From the NCBI GenBank assembly GCA_002392835.1, contig DGHX01000144.1, positions 12,642 through 27,370 of the forward strand: a stretch of DNA of 14,729 bases. The letters are read 5' to 3'. Below are positions 7,367-14,039 of this stretch, in pieces; positions within the stretch are counted from its first letter, which is position 1; each line of letters begins with the position of its first letter. This DNA comes from Prevotella sp. UBA3837 (lineage in GTDB: Bacteria; Bacteroidota; Bacteroidia; Bacteroidales; Bacteroidaceae). The notes under the pieces were generated by a model. That model did not search any database. It was not told where the DNA came from and saw nothing but the letters and a program-made list of their open reading frames with translations. The translations under genes were made by a program, and so were the position numbers.

Positions 7367-8194
7367 TCAATCGCCCACCACCTTCTTGCATTTGCTGATG
7401 TAGCGGTTGGCCAGTGCCAGGTTCTTTGACTCGGGGAACTCGTTCAGGAAGCCGTAGCATTCGTCCTCGGCATCGCGGTAGCGCTCCAGCCGCTTGTCCT
7501 CCGACGAGTTCTCGGCCAGCTCGAACTTGCTCTTCATGACAATGAGCGAGAACTCCTCGCGCCACTTTGAGTAGGGGTACTGCTTCAGTGCGTTCTGGGC
7601 CGTAATGATGCTGGCAATGTAATTGCTCTCGTTGTTCGAGTTGATGTTGCCGAAATATCCCCCCAGGTTGTAGTACAGCTGTGCCGAAAGCAGCTCTTTC
7701 TGCACCAGCTTGTCCTGCAGCTCAAACAGGCGCTCCTGGGCCTTGGGCCTTAGCTCCGACTCAGGGAAGAAATCCATGAACTGCTGGTAGGCATTGATGG
7801 CGCCGATGGTGGGTGTCTGGTCCAGGCGCGGCTCGGGGGCGCTCTCATAGAGCGACTGCCCCACGTAGAACGATGCCTGCTCGGCATAGGCGCCCTTCGG
7901 GTAGGTCTGGTAATACTTCTTGAACGTGGCGGAAGCCGCCTCGAAGTCGTGGCTCATGTATTCCGACATGCCAAGCATGTACAGGGCCTCCTGTGCCTCG
8001 TCGCTGCCTTTCTTCAGCGTAATCAAGTCAGTAAGCAGCGTTGCGGCCCGTACGTACTTGCCCTCAGCAAAGCTCTGCTTCGCATATTCATAGCGGTAGT
8101 CCACGTCGGTAGTCTTGAAAACCTTGTTGTATTCGCTGGCACAACCAGCCAACAACAAGGCCCCGAAGACCAGGGTTATAAGTGTTCTATTCAT
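7367..8194 (-). CDS. bamD: Outer membrane assembly lipoprotein BamD
   Basis: 275 residues from the chosen ATG at 8194. BamD is the essential lipoprotein of the BAM complex that folds beta-barrel proteins into the outer membrane, acting on its periplasmic face. The N-terminus MNRTLITLVFGALLLAGCAS is a lipoprotein signal with lipobox LAGC, so Cys18 would be lipidated. TPR-type helix pairs follow: ALYMLGMSEYMSHDFEAASATFKKY (about 69-93), AYAEQASFYVGQSLYESA, a run around AINAYQQFMDFFPESEL, and AQLYYNLGGYF. An in-frame TTG at 8218 would add eight residues before the signal peptide, but it overlaps the promoter -7 box, so ATG 8194 is preferred. The predicted transcription start then leaves a very short leader. 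First gene of the bamD-rpoZ-DUF4293-engB-uup string. Confidence 0.93.
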   Translation of the reverse strand: MNRTLITLVFGALLLAGCASEYNKVFKTTDVDYRYEYAKQSFAEGKYVRAATLLTDLITLKKGSDEAQEALYMLGMSEYMSHDFEAASATFKKYYQTYPKGAYAEQASFYVGQSLYESAPEPRLDQTPTIGAINAYQQFMDFFPESELRPKAQERLFELQDKLVQKELLSAQLYYNLGGYFGNINSNNESNYIASIITAQNALKQYPYSKWREEFSLIVMKSKFELAENSSEDKRLERYRDAEDECYGFLNEFPESKNLALANRYISKCKKVVGD

Positions 8195-8215
8195 TACGTG
8201 CACGATTTTGGACTG

Positions 8216-8246
8216 CAAATTTACGCATTTTTACTGAAAGCGCAAA
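8216..8246 (-). promoter_or_regulatory. Bacteroidota sigma-type promoter of bamD
   Basis: On the - strand there is a -33 element TTTG (8246-8243), a 19-base spacer, and a -7 element TAAATTTG (8223-8216). This fits the published Bacteroides consensus TTTG-N19 to N21-TAnnTTTG exactly. Transcription would begin a few bases further on, about 10-20 bases before the bamD ATG (8194). It lies 76 bases downstream of the 21-base repeat array and would drive the whole bamD to uup string. Confidence 0.8.
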
Positions 8247-8262
8247 AGAGATTACGCTTTTT

Positions 8263-8445
8263 TTACCTATTACGACCACGTTTTCGATGTTTTTCACACA
8301 AAGAGCACACATAATGCAAACGGTGGCTCCGCTTATTCAAATGGCGGCTCCGTTTGTTCAAATGGCGGCTCCGCTTATTCAAATGGCGGCTCCGTTTGTT
8401 CAAATGGCGGCTCCGCTTGCCTGAGCGGAGCCACACCTTCGTCAT
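8263..8445 (-). CDS. Possible small basic repeat protein (60 aa), doubtful
   Basis: An ATG-started frame of 60 codons runs through the 21-base repeat array on the same strand as its neighbours and ends with TAA 17 bases before the bamD -33 box. It encodes four copies of KRSRHLN, flanked by MTKVWLRSG and a Cys-containing tail CSLCEKHRKRGRNR. It is extremely basic with no hydrophobic segment. Because the repeat unit is 21 bases and stop-free, five other frames also stay open across the array, so the open frame alone is weak evidence. No homologous family is recognised and no ribosome binding site is evident. More likely non-coding repeat DNA. Confidence 0.13.
   Translation of the reverse strand: MTKVWLRSGKRSRHLNKRSRHLNKRSRHLNKRSRHLNKRSHRLHYVCSLCEKHRKRGRNR
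8322..8419. repeat. 21-base tandem repeat array, alternating two variants
   Basis: Four full units (8322-8342, 8343-8363, 8364-8384, 8385-8405) and one partial (8406-8419). The shared core is GGCGGCTCCG (GGTGGCTCCG in unit 1), ending TTCAAAT. Units 1 and 3 carry GCTTATT and units 2 and 4 carry GTTTGTT after the core, so the array is a 42-base dimer repeated. 21 bases is two turns of B-DNA, so every unit would present the same helix face. In the transcript each core can pair with the single AGCGGAGCC copy at 8424-8432. It lies between the end of the mannosidase gene and the bamD promoter. Confidence 0.95.
8409..8432 (-). terminator. Perfect 9-bp hairpin after the GH92 gene, terminator-like without U tract
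   Basis: GGCTCCGCT (8409-8417), loop of six bases, AGCGGAGCC (8424-8432): a perfect inverted repeat, 36 bases past the mannosidase stop codon. The left arm is the core of the fifth 21-base repeat unit. No run of T follows in the - direction, so classic intrinsic termination is doubtful. It may instead stabilise the mRNA 3' end or switch partners among the repeat units. Confidence 0.5.
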
Positions 8446-8468
8446 GTTAATGTACTTTTCCTTAATTC

Positions 8469-10673
8469 TCACCTCCCGCCACTGTGTGGCCGGTCGGCGG
8501 GTGCCGAGCCGAAGGCAGAGGGCTGCGGCCCCATGATGAGTTCCAGGACTCCGCCACGCACGATGTCGTCGTACATGATGTAGGAGCGGGTGTAGGGCTG
8601 TCCGTTCAGGCGGGCCGACTGCACGAAGATGTTCTCCGGACTGCCCGCTGCGTCGCGAGGCTGTCCCTTGGCGGGGCGCCCTATGGCACGTATGGTGAAG
8701 GTCGTGCTGCCGTCGATGCTGATGCTGGCCTCGCTGAACAGCGGCGAGCCGATGACGAACAGGCCGCCCGCGGGCTGCACCTGATAGAGGCCCATGGCGG
8801 ACAGCACATACCAGGCCGACATCTGGCCCACGTCCTCGTTGCCACTCAGGCCGTCAGGGGCGTTGCGATACTGCTCGCTGAAGACGCGGTGCAGCAATCG
8901 CGCACCCTTCCACGGCTGGCCCACGAAATTGTACAGGTAGAGTATGTGGTGGCTGGGCTCGTTGCCGTGGGCATACTGCCCAATGAGGCCGGTGATGTCG
9001 GGTGGCGCGTCCTGGCCGAAGTCACCCTGGGCGATGAACAGTGAGTCGAGTTTCTGGGTGAAGCGTTGCTCTGAGCCGAAGAGGCCCACGAGTCCCTCGA
9101 CGTCGTGTGGCACGAGCCAGGTGTATTGCCAAGCGTTACCCTCGGTATAGTCGCGGTTGGCCGGCGGCGTGTGGAAGGGACTGAAGGGCTGGCGGAAGCG
9201 TCCTTGCGCGTCCTTGCCCCGCATGAAGCCCGTGGCAGAATCGAAATACTGTCTGTAGCTCTGTGCGCGACGGTCGAAATCCTGTTGCACGCCGGTCTGC
9301 CCCAGGCGTTCGGCCACGCGGGCCACACACCAGTCGGCCAGCGCATACTCCAGCCCGCGGGCCACCGTCTCGTGGTCGGCCAGCAGGTCGTAGGGAATGT
9401 AGCCATACTGCTTCAGCAGCGCCAGGCCACGCTCGTCGAGCATGGCCGATGCCTGCATGGCCTGCAAGGCCTCGTCGCCCTGCCGGGTCAACCCCTTCAG
9501 CACCATGTCGGCCAGTACGGGTATGGCGGGATTGCCCACCATGCAGTTGGTCTCGCAGCCCATGAGGTGCCACACGGGCAGCTTGCCCTGCTCGCGCCAG
9601 ATGTCAATCATGGTGGCTGCCAGGTCGGCCTGTCGCTCACGGTGGATGAGGGTCATCAGGGGGTGTGCGGCGCGGTAAGTGTCCCACAGCGACCAGGTGG
9701 TGTAGGTGTGGTGGGGTGCATGATAGGTACGTCCGTCGGCCCCGCGGTAGTCGCCGTTGACATCGCTGAAGACCGAGGGAGCCGTCATGGTGTGGTAGAG
9801 CGCCGTATAGAAAATAGTGTCCTGGGCGGTCGCCGTGGGGGCTATCCGTATCTTCTGCAGCTGTTGCTCCCACTTGCCGTCGGCCTCGCGGCAGAGTCGC
9901 TCAAAGTCCCAGTGAGGCAGCTCGGCGTGCAGGTTGGCCCTGGCACCGTCGGTGCTGACCGCCGAGAGGCCCACGCGCATGAGCAGCGGCCGGCCGTCGT
10001 TGGGGAAGGAGAGTATGGCCAGCGTGTCGGCCTCGTTCCGGAAGTGTGCGATGGGCCGCGAGAACTCGGCAGCGTAGTAGATGCGCTGGTCATCGGCCCA
10101 GCCCCGCGAGTATCGGTAGCCCATGATGGCGGTGTCGCTGAGGCTGACGGCTTGTCCGGCGGTGAAGCGATCCCATCCGATGCCCCGCTTCAGGTCAAGG
10201 CGCAGGTAGAGGCTGTCAGCATCGGGCGGACAGGTGTAGCGGTGCAGCCCGGCGCGCTCGGTGGCGGTCAGCTCAGCACGTATGCCGTTGCTCATCATCA
10301 GCGAATAGTAGCCGGGGCGCACCTGCTCGCCGCTGTGTGTGAAAAGGACATGCGACTGGCGCGGCTCCTGCACGGGCAGCACGGTGACGTCGCCCAGCTC
10401 GCCGATGCCGGTGCCGCTGAGGTGGGTGTGGCTGAAGCCCAGCAGCACGGAGTCGCTGTAGTGATAGCCCGAGCACCAGTCCCAGCCTCGCGTGGGCTCC
10501 GTGGGACCCAGCTGCACCAGGCCGAAGGGCACGTTGGCGCCCAGGAACACATGGCCGTGGCCACCAGTACCGATATAGGGGTTGACCATCGACGTGAGCC
10601 TTCCGCCCATGGCGGGCATGGCAGCCAGCAGCAGAGAAAGGAGGGCCGGCAGGAGGAGCTTTCTTTTCATCAT
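8469..10673 (-). CDS. Secreted GH92 family alpha-mannosidase
   Basis: 734 residues, full length for glycoside hydrolase family 92, calcium-dependent exo-acting alpha-mannosidases (commonly alpha-1,2, also 1,3, 1,4 or 1,6) that trim mannans and N-glycans. A signal peptide spans about 1-23 (MMKRK, then a leucine-rich core ending near AMPAMGG) with no lipobox Cys, so a periplasmic location is likely. N-terminal beta-sandwich motifs include NPYIGTGGHGHVFLGAN (about 31-47), PFGLVQLGPT and GFSHTHLSGTG. The (alpha/alpha)6 domain has YTEGNAWQYTW (509-519, with the conserved Glu), GQYAHGNEPSHH (567-578) and GNEDVGQMSAWYV (611-623), the conserved acidic region around the active site. No SusC/SusD pair is present, so this is not a classical polysaccharide utilisation locus. 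It starts 31 bases after the transporter gene ends, probably on the same transcript. Linkage specificity is not readable. Confidence 0.95.
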   Translation of the reverse strand: MMKRKLLLPALLSLLLAAMPAMGGRLTSMVNPYIGTGGHGHVFLGANVPFGLVQLGPTEPTRGWDWCSGYHYSDSVLLGFSHTHLSGTGIGELGDVTVLPVQEPRQSHVLFTHSGEQVRPGYYSLMMSNGIRAELTATERAGLHRYTCPPDADSLYLRLDLKRGIGWDRFTAGQAVSLSDTAIMGYRYSRGWADDQRIYYAAEFSRPIAHFRNEADTLAILSFPNDGRPLLMRVGLSAVSTDGARANLHAELPHWDFERLCREADGKWEQQLQKIRIAPTATAQDTIFYTALYHTMTAPSVFSDVNGDYRGADGRTYHAPHHTYTTWSLWDTYRAAHPLMTLIHRERQADLAATMIDIWREQGKLPVWHLMGCETNCMVGNPAIPVLADMVLKGLTRQGDEALQAMQASAMLDERGLALLKQYGYIPYDLLADHETVARGLEYALADWCVARVAERLGQTGVQQDFDRRAQSYRQYFDSATGFMRGKDAQGRFRQPFSPFHTPPANRDYTEGNAWQYTWLVPHDVEGLVGLFGSEQRFTQKLDSLFIAQGDFGQDAPPDITGLIGQYAHGNEPSHHILYLYNFVGQPWKGARLLHRVFSEQYRNAPDGLSGNEDVGQMSAWYVLSAMGLYQVQPAGGLFVIGSPLFSEASISIDGSTTFTIRAIGRPAKGQPRDAAGSPENIFVQSARLNGQPYTRSYIMYDDIVRGGVLELIMGPQPSAFGSAPADRPHSGGR

Positions 10674-10704
10674 AGTTACAGAGACATAGTTATTGGTGGT
10701 TCCG

Positions 10705-11619
10705 TCAGCTGCCTATGTACAGGCAGATCATGCCTAAGAGCACGAGCGCCAGGTCGACAGCCTTGGCCTTGAGGTTCTTCTCGTGGAAGAAGGCGGCTCC
10801 GCAGATGAAGCTGACGATGACGGATCCGCGCCGTATCATCGACACGATGCTGATCATGGCCGAGGGCAGCGACAGCGAGTAGAAATAGAGGAAGTCGGCG
10901 GCCGAGAGGAAGAGGCTGATGCCCAGTATGGCCCAGTCCCAGTGGAAGGGCGTGGTGCGGTGGCGGTAGGGCCACCACAGCAGCATGAGCATGACGAACA
11001 TCATGGCGCACTGGTAGATGTTGTACCACGACTGCACCATCATGCGGTCCAGGCCCACGCCGCCCTCGCTGACGGGTGCCATGAGGTACTTGTCATACAG
11101 TCCGCTGAGGGCACCGAGCAGTGCAGCGCCTACAATCATGTATATCCAGTGGTCGTGCTTGAAGTCGATGCCCTCCTTCTTCCCGCTCCGGCTGAGCATG
11201 AGGAACGACACCACGGCCAGCAGAACGCCTGCCCACTGCCACAGGTTGAGGCGCTCGCCGAAGAGCAGCATGGCTCCCACGAGGACCATCACGGGACGCG
11301 TGGCATTGATAGGCCCTACGATGGTGAGCGGCAGGTGCTTCATGCCGAAGTAGCCCAGCACCCAGCTGGAGAGCACGATGAGTGCCTTCAGCACAATGTA
11401 GCGGTGCTCATGCCAACCGCCGCTGGCCACATGGACGATGGTGCCGTCGAGTGTCTGGCCGGTGGCGCTGAGGATGATGAATGGCAGGAAGAGGAGTGAC
11501 GAGAAGAGGGTGTTCAGAAAGAGTATAGGCAGCACGGCATTGTCGCGCAGTGACTTCTTTTTCAGGGAGTCATACACGCCGAGGAAGGCTGCTGAGAGGA
11601 ATGCGAGGATGAGCCACAC
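10705..11619 (-). CDS. DMT superfamily (EamA-type) transporter
   Basis: 304 residues, about ten hydrophobic segments in two five-helix halves, the standard EamA layout of metabolite exporters in the inner membrane. The N-terminus WLILAFLSAAFLGVYDSLKK is typical. The first half ends with the GPINATRPVMVLVGAMLLFGERL stretch (residues about 102-124), which includes the conserved small-residue/proline helix and the GER motif. The second half has YFYSLSLPSAMISIVSMIRR and FHEKNLKAKA, the equivalent positions. The start codon is GTG at 11619: no in-frame ATG lies between it and the upstream TAA (11668-11670), and the length is right. Substrate is unknown (drug, nucleotide-sugar or amino-acid export are all possible). 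It precedes the mannosidase gene by 31 bases. Upstream lies the 306-base repeat-bearing gap. Confidence 0.88.
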   Translation of the reverse strand: MWLILAFLSAAFLGVYDSLKKKSLRDNAVLPILFLNTLFSSLLFLPFIILSATGQTLDGTIVHVASGGWHEHRYIVLKALIVLSSWVLGYFGMKHLPLTIVGPINATRPVMVLVGAMLLFGERLNLWQWAGVLLAVVSFLMLSRSGKKEGIDFKHDHWIYMIVGAALLGALSGLYDKYLMAPVSEGGVGLDRMMVQSWYNIYQCAMMFVMLMLLWWPYRHRTTPFHWDWAILGISLFLSAADFLYFYSLSLPSAMISIVSMIRRGSVIVSFICGAAFFHEKNLKAKAVDLALVLLGMICLYIGS

Positions 11620-11632
11620 AGGGAATTGGGAT

Positions 11633-11653
11633 TTAAGAGTTGAGAGTTGAGGT
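11633..11653 (+). repeat. Three heptamer units related to the recR leader repeat
   Basis: TTAAGAG, TTGAGAG, TTGAGGT in direct succession. The first is identical to unit B of the 3952-4028 tract and the others differ by one or more bases. Here the purine-rich strand is the + strand, opposite to the gene that starts 14 bases away, whereas at recR it is the coding strand. It suggests a dispersed, degenerating repeat family. Confidence 0.7.
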
Positions 11654-11729
11654 TTGAACCAGTGTATTTATTCAACAAAGATTAAGAAGATGAAAAGGAT
11701 GCCATGCGGCATAGCCCGCTCTTTTTTAC

Positions 11730-11903
11730 AACCACAGATTACACGGATTAAGTGAGTTTAAAAAACTTGGTACAAATGAATTAGGGGTCGGGGGTGGGGG
11801 CAGTATCTTAATCATACCAAGTTATTATTTAACAGTTACTTAAAATCGCCGCGAAGCGGCTGTAGTCGTTTATAAATCTGAGTCATCTGCGTAATCCGTG
11901 GTT
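11730..11903. repeat. Nested inverted-repeat element (MITE- or REP-like)
   Basis: Outer arms: AACCACAGATTACAC (11730-11744) and GCGTAATCCGTGGTT (11889-11903), 13 of 15 bases complementary, with weaker similarity extending to about 30 bases. Inner arms: AACTTGGTA (11764-11772) and TACCAAGTT (11815-11823), exact 9-bp complements around a 42-base loop. The loop holds the G runs at 11784-11787, 11790-11794 and 11796-11800. A separate 5-bp hairpin lies at 11838-11850. No transposase and no clear target-site duplication. The outer arm type (ACCACGGATTACACGGATTA-like) is, from memory, a common dispersed repeat in Bacteroidota intergenic DNA. Confidence 0.75.
11832..11850 (-). terminator. Possible intrinsic terminator of the cstA-truA transcript
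   Basis: On the - strand, GCCGC, a three-base loop TTC, then GCGGC (11850-11838) is followed by GATTTTA. It lies about 75 bases after the truA stop codon. The stem is GC-only but short (5 bp) and the T run is four bases, so termination may be weak. It is embedded in the nested inverted-repeat element. Confidence 0.35.
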
Positions 11904-11925
11904 TTCAAACAAGGAGTGAGGCATG

Positions 11926-12654
11926 TCAGTACTCTATGCTTTGCAGGAAGAGGGCGTTGGCGGGCATCGACTCGCCGGCCTCGGTGCGCCTTCCGGTCTC
12001 TATCACCCGGCGGAAGGCGTCGAGTGTCAGCCTGTGGCGCCCCACTTCAATGAGCGTTCCCACCACGGCCCGCACCATGTTGCGCAGAAAGCGGTTGGCA
12101 CTGATCTCGAACACCCACTGCCCATCGGCCAGGGGCCTCCACTCGGCCTTGGTGACGGTGCAGAGCGTGGTCTTCACGTCGGCATGGCTCTTGCAGAAGG
12201 CGCCGAAGTCGTCGTACTCAAGCAGCAGGGCAGCGGCCTGGTTCATCAGGCTGAAGTCGAGCTGATAGTGCATCTGGCAGGAATAGTGGCACAGGAAGGG
12301 CGACTTCTGCGTATGTATATAATAATAGTATGTACGCGCGCGAGCCGAGAAGCGTGCGTGCATGTCGTCGGCCACGGGCTTCACCTGCTGCACGGCAATG
12401 TCGCGCGGCAGCAGCTTGTTCAGCTTGTAGGCCAGCTGCGGGCAGTCTACGTCGGCCTCGGTGTCGAAGTGTGCCACCATCATGCGTGCATGCACGCCGG
12501 CGTCGGTGCGGCCGGCTCCGGTCACGGCAACAGGCTGCCGCAGCAGGAGCGAAAGCCCCCGCTGCAGCTCGCCTTGTACCGATATGCCGTTTGGCTGCAC
12601 CTGCCACCCGTGGTAGCGTGTGCCGTCGTAGCTCAGCGTAATGAAATACCTCAT
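11926..12654 (-). CDS. truA: tRNA pseudouridine(38-40) synthase TruA
   Basis: 242 residues, full length. It converts uridines 38-40 in the anticodon stem of tRNAs to pseudouridine. The N-terminus RYFITLSYDGTRYHGWQVQP (2-21) and the catalytic motif GAGRTDAGVHA (46-56, nucleophile Asp51) are diagnostic. The second half has FLRNMVRAVVGTLIEVG, the conserved RNA-binding stretch. The ATG overlaps the nadC stop by one base (TGATG), so translation is likely coupled. It is the last gene before the repeat-bearing gap. Confidence 0.97.
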   Translation of the reverse strand: MRYFITLSYDGTRYHGWQVQPNGISVQGELQRGLSLLLRQPVAVTGAGRTDAGVHARMMVAHFDTEADVDCPQLAYKLNKLLPRDIAVQQVKPVADDMHARFSARARTYYYYIHTQKSPFLCHYSCQMHYQLDFSLMNQAAALLLEYDDFGAFCKSHADVKTTLCTVTKAEWRPLADGQWVFEISANRFLRNMVRAVVGTLIEVGRHRLTLDAFRRVIETGRRTEAGESMPANALFLQSIEY

Positions 12655-13508
12655 CAGCAGGCCTTGAAGCTCATGTCGAGGCCCTTCACCGAGTGGGTGA
12701 GAGCGCCCACGGAGACGAAGTCGACGCCCTGCTCAGCATAGTCGCGAATGGTGTCGAAGGTGATGCCTCCGCTCGACTCCGTCTCGTAGCGGTGGTCTAT
12801 CAGGAGCACGGCCTTGCGGGTGTCGCTGACGGTGAAGTTGTCGAGCATGATGCGGTCCACGCCTCCGTGGCTAAGCACCTGCTGCAGCTCGTCGAAGTTG
12901 CGCACCTCAATCTCTATCTTCAGGTCCAGTCCCTTCTCCTTCAGGTATGCATGGCAGCGGTCAATGGCGTTGGTGATGCCTCCGGCGAAGTCGACGTGGT
13001 TGTCCTTGAGCAGGATCATGTCGAAGAGTCCTATGCGGTGGTTGCATCCTCCGCCTATCTTCACTGCCTGCTTCTCCAGCATGCGCATGCCGGGTGTGGT
13101 CTTCCGGGTGTCGAGCACGCGCGTGCCCGTTCCCTCCAGCCGCTTCACGTATCGCGCCGTCATGGTGGCTATGCCGCTCATGCGCTGCATGATGTTCAGC
13201 ATCAGGCGCTCGGTCTGCAGCAGCGAGCGCACACGTCCGCTGACCACCATGGCCACGTCGCCCTTCTTCACCGGGCTTCCATCGCCCATGAGCACCTCTA
13301 CCTGCATGGTGGGGTCGAAGCGCCGGAACACCTCCTTGGCCACCTCGATGCCGGCCAGTATGCCGTCTTCCTTGATGAGCAGGCGGCTCTTGCCCATGGC
13401 ATCCTCGGGGATGCAGCAGAGCGTGGTGTGATCGCCGTCGCCGATGTCCTCAGCAAACGACAGGTCTATCAGCCTGTCGATGAGTTCCTTTGTGTCTATG
13501 CGTTCCAT
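12654..13508 (-). CDS. nadC: Nicotinate-nucleotide pyrophosphorylase (quinolinate phosphoribosyltransferase, carboxylating)
   Basis: 284 residues, full length. It makes nicotinate mononucleotide, CO2 and PPi from quinolinate and PRPP, the step that joins de novo NAD synthesis to the shared pathway. Visible motifs: EDIGDGDHTT (20-29), ERLMLNIMQRMSGIAT (100-115), RKTTPGMR (135-142), GGGCNHRIGLFD (152-163), LLKDNH (166-171), EIEVRN (199-204), MLDNF (221-225), ESSGGI (244-249) and VSVGALTHS (265-273). These carry the Arg, His and Lys residues that bind quinolinate and PRPP. nadA and nadB are not in the window. It starts 3 bases after the upstream beta-barrel gene ends and overlaps truA by one base. 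Confidence 0.96.
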   Translation of the reverse strand: MERIDTKELIDRLIDLSFAEDIGDGDHTTLCCIPEDAMGKSRLLIKEDGILAGIEVAKEVFRRFDPTMQVEVLMGDGSPVKKGDVAMVVSGRVRSLLQTERLMLNIMQRMSGIATMTARYVKRLEGTGTRVLDTRKTTPGMRMLEKQAVKIGGGCNHRIGLFDMILLKDNHVDFAGGITNAIDRCHAYLKEKGLDLKIEIEVRNFDELQQVLSHGGVDRIMLDNFTVSDTRKAVLLIDHRYETESSGGITFDTIRDYAEQGVDFVSVGALTHSVKGLDMSFKAC

Positions 13509-13511
13509 AGC

Positions 13512-14027
13512 CTACTCAAAATAGATGCCGAATCCGATGCGCAGTCCGAAGCCCGAATAGTCGTTGTCCTTAAAGCTGTGGTTGTAGTACACCTCAGGCT
13601 CTATGGTGACAGTGCGGTTGAGGAAGAAGGCATAGCCCACGTGTGCCGACGGCTGGAAGTCGTCGAAGCGCTTCTGGTGCACGTAGTCGCCGCTCAGGCC
13701 CACGTACACGCCGTTCTGCTCAATGTAGTAGCGCAGCCCGGCACCGGCCTTGAAGGTGTTGGGCATGGTCTTGTGCCAGTCATATTCCGTCTGAGCCATC
13801 ACCATCCAGTTGTCGGCGAAGAGGTAGCCGGCCTTGGCCTGCAGGTTGAACTGCAGCTTCGAGCAGTCGTCGTAGTTCAGGTTGAAGCCCGACAGCCCTG
13901 TTGCCACATAGAGCTTATCCTCGCCGAAGGGCGGGCGGTCATACTGTGGGCTGCTGTAGCCCTGCGCATTTACCGACGTTGCAGCCACCAGGCCACAGAT
14001 CAATGACATGAATGTTTTCTTCATCAT
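13512..14027 (-). CDS. Small outer membrane beta-barrel protein, function unknown
   Basis: 171 residues. A signal peptide covers about 1-21 (MMKKT, hydrophobic core, then SVNA before Gln22). The mature part alternates polar and hydrophobic residues in amphipathic strands rich in Tyr, Phe and Gly: KLYVATGLSGFNLNY, KLQFNLQAKAGYLF, WMVMAQTEYDW, FKAGAGLRYYIE, VYVGLSGDYV, SAHVGYAFFL, VTIEPEVYYN and FGLRIGFGIYFE. Eight strands with a near-terminal Phe fit an OmpA/OmpX-size barrel of the Bacteroidota 'outer membrane beta-barrel protein' group. No catalytic motif is seen, so a structural, adhesive or porin-like role cannot be chosen. It begins 12 bases after cstA ends and is followed closely by nadC. 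Confidence 0.82.
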   Translation of the reverse strand: MMKKTFMSLICGLVAATSVNAQGYSSPQYDRPPFGEDKLYVATGLSGFNLNYDDCSKLQFNLQAKAGYLFADNWMVMAQTEYDWHKTMPNTFKAGAGLRYYIEQNGVYVGLSGDYVHQKRFDDFQPSAHVGYAFFLNRTVTIEPEVYYNHSFKDNDYSGFGLRIGFGIYFE

Positions 14028-14039
14028 AGAGAATTCAAT

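Larger units (their letters stand above)
11620..11925. other. 306-base intergenic region between truA and the EamA transporter gene
   Basis: AT-richer than its surroundings. From left to right it contains three heptamer units (11633-11653), about 75 bases with nothing recognised, a nested inverted-repeat element (11730-11903) with a G-rich centre, and 22 bases before the truA stop codon. It must hold the end of the truA transcript and probably the transporter promoter, but no TAnnTTTG box was found on the - strand. No tRNA or other RNA gene and no convincing coding frame was seen. Confidence 0.8.

Noticed and set aside
8195..8218. Upstream TTG start for bamD, adding eight residues
   Set aside because: It would place extra residues before the lipoprotein signal and overlaps the -7 promoter box. 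The ATG at 8194 gives a normal lipoprotein N-terminus.
8322..8419. CRISPR array
   Set aside because: The units are contiguous 21-mers with no unique spacers, and no cas genes are nearby.
8314..8424. Small + strand frame MQTVAPLIQMAAPF... (36 codons) in the 21-base array
   Set aside because: It has an ATG but no promoter or ribosome site, lies opposite to all neighbouring transcription, and is open simply because the unit length is a multiple of three without stops.
9105..10772. Very long + strand open frame antisense to the GH92 gene (555 codons)
   Set aside because: It mirrors the mannosidase codons in a GC-rich gene, has low-complexity V/G/H/Q-rich content and no recognisable domain. The opposite strand is an unmistakable GH92 enzyme.
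12693..14006. Long + strand open frame across nadC and the beta-barrel gene (437 codons)
   Set aside because: It spans two well-supported genes on the other strand and reads as a shadow rich in V, H, A and L with no domain pattern.
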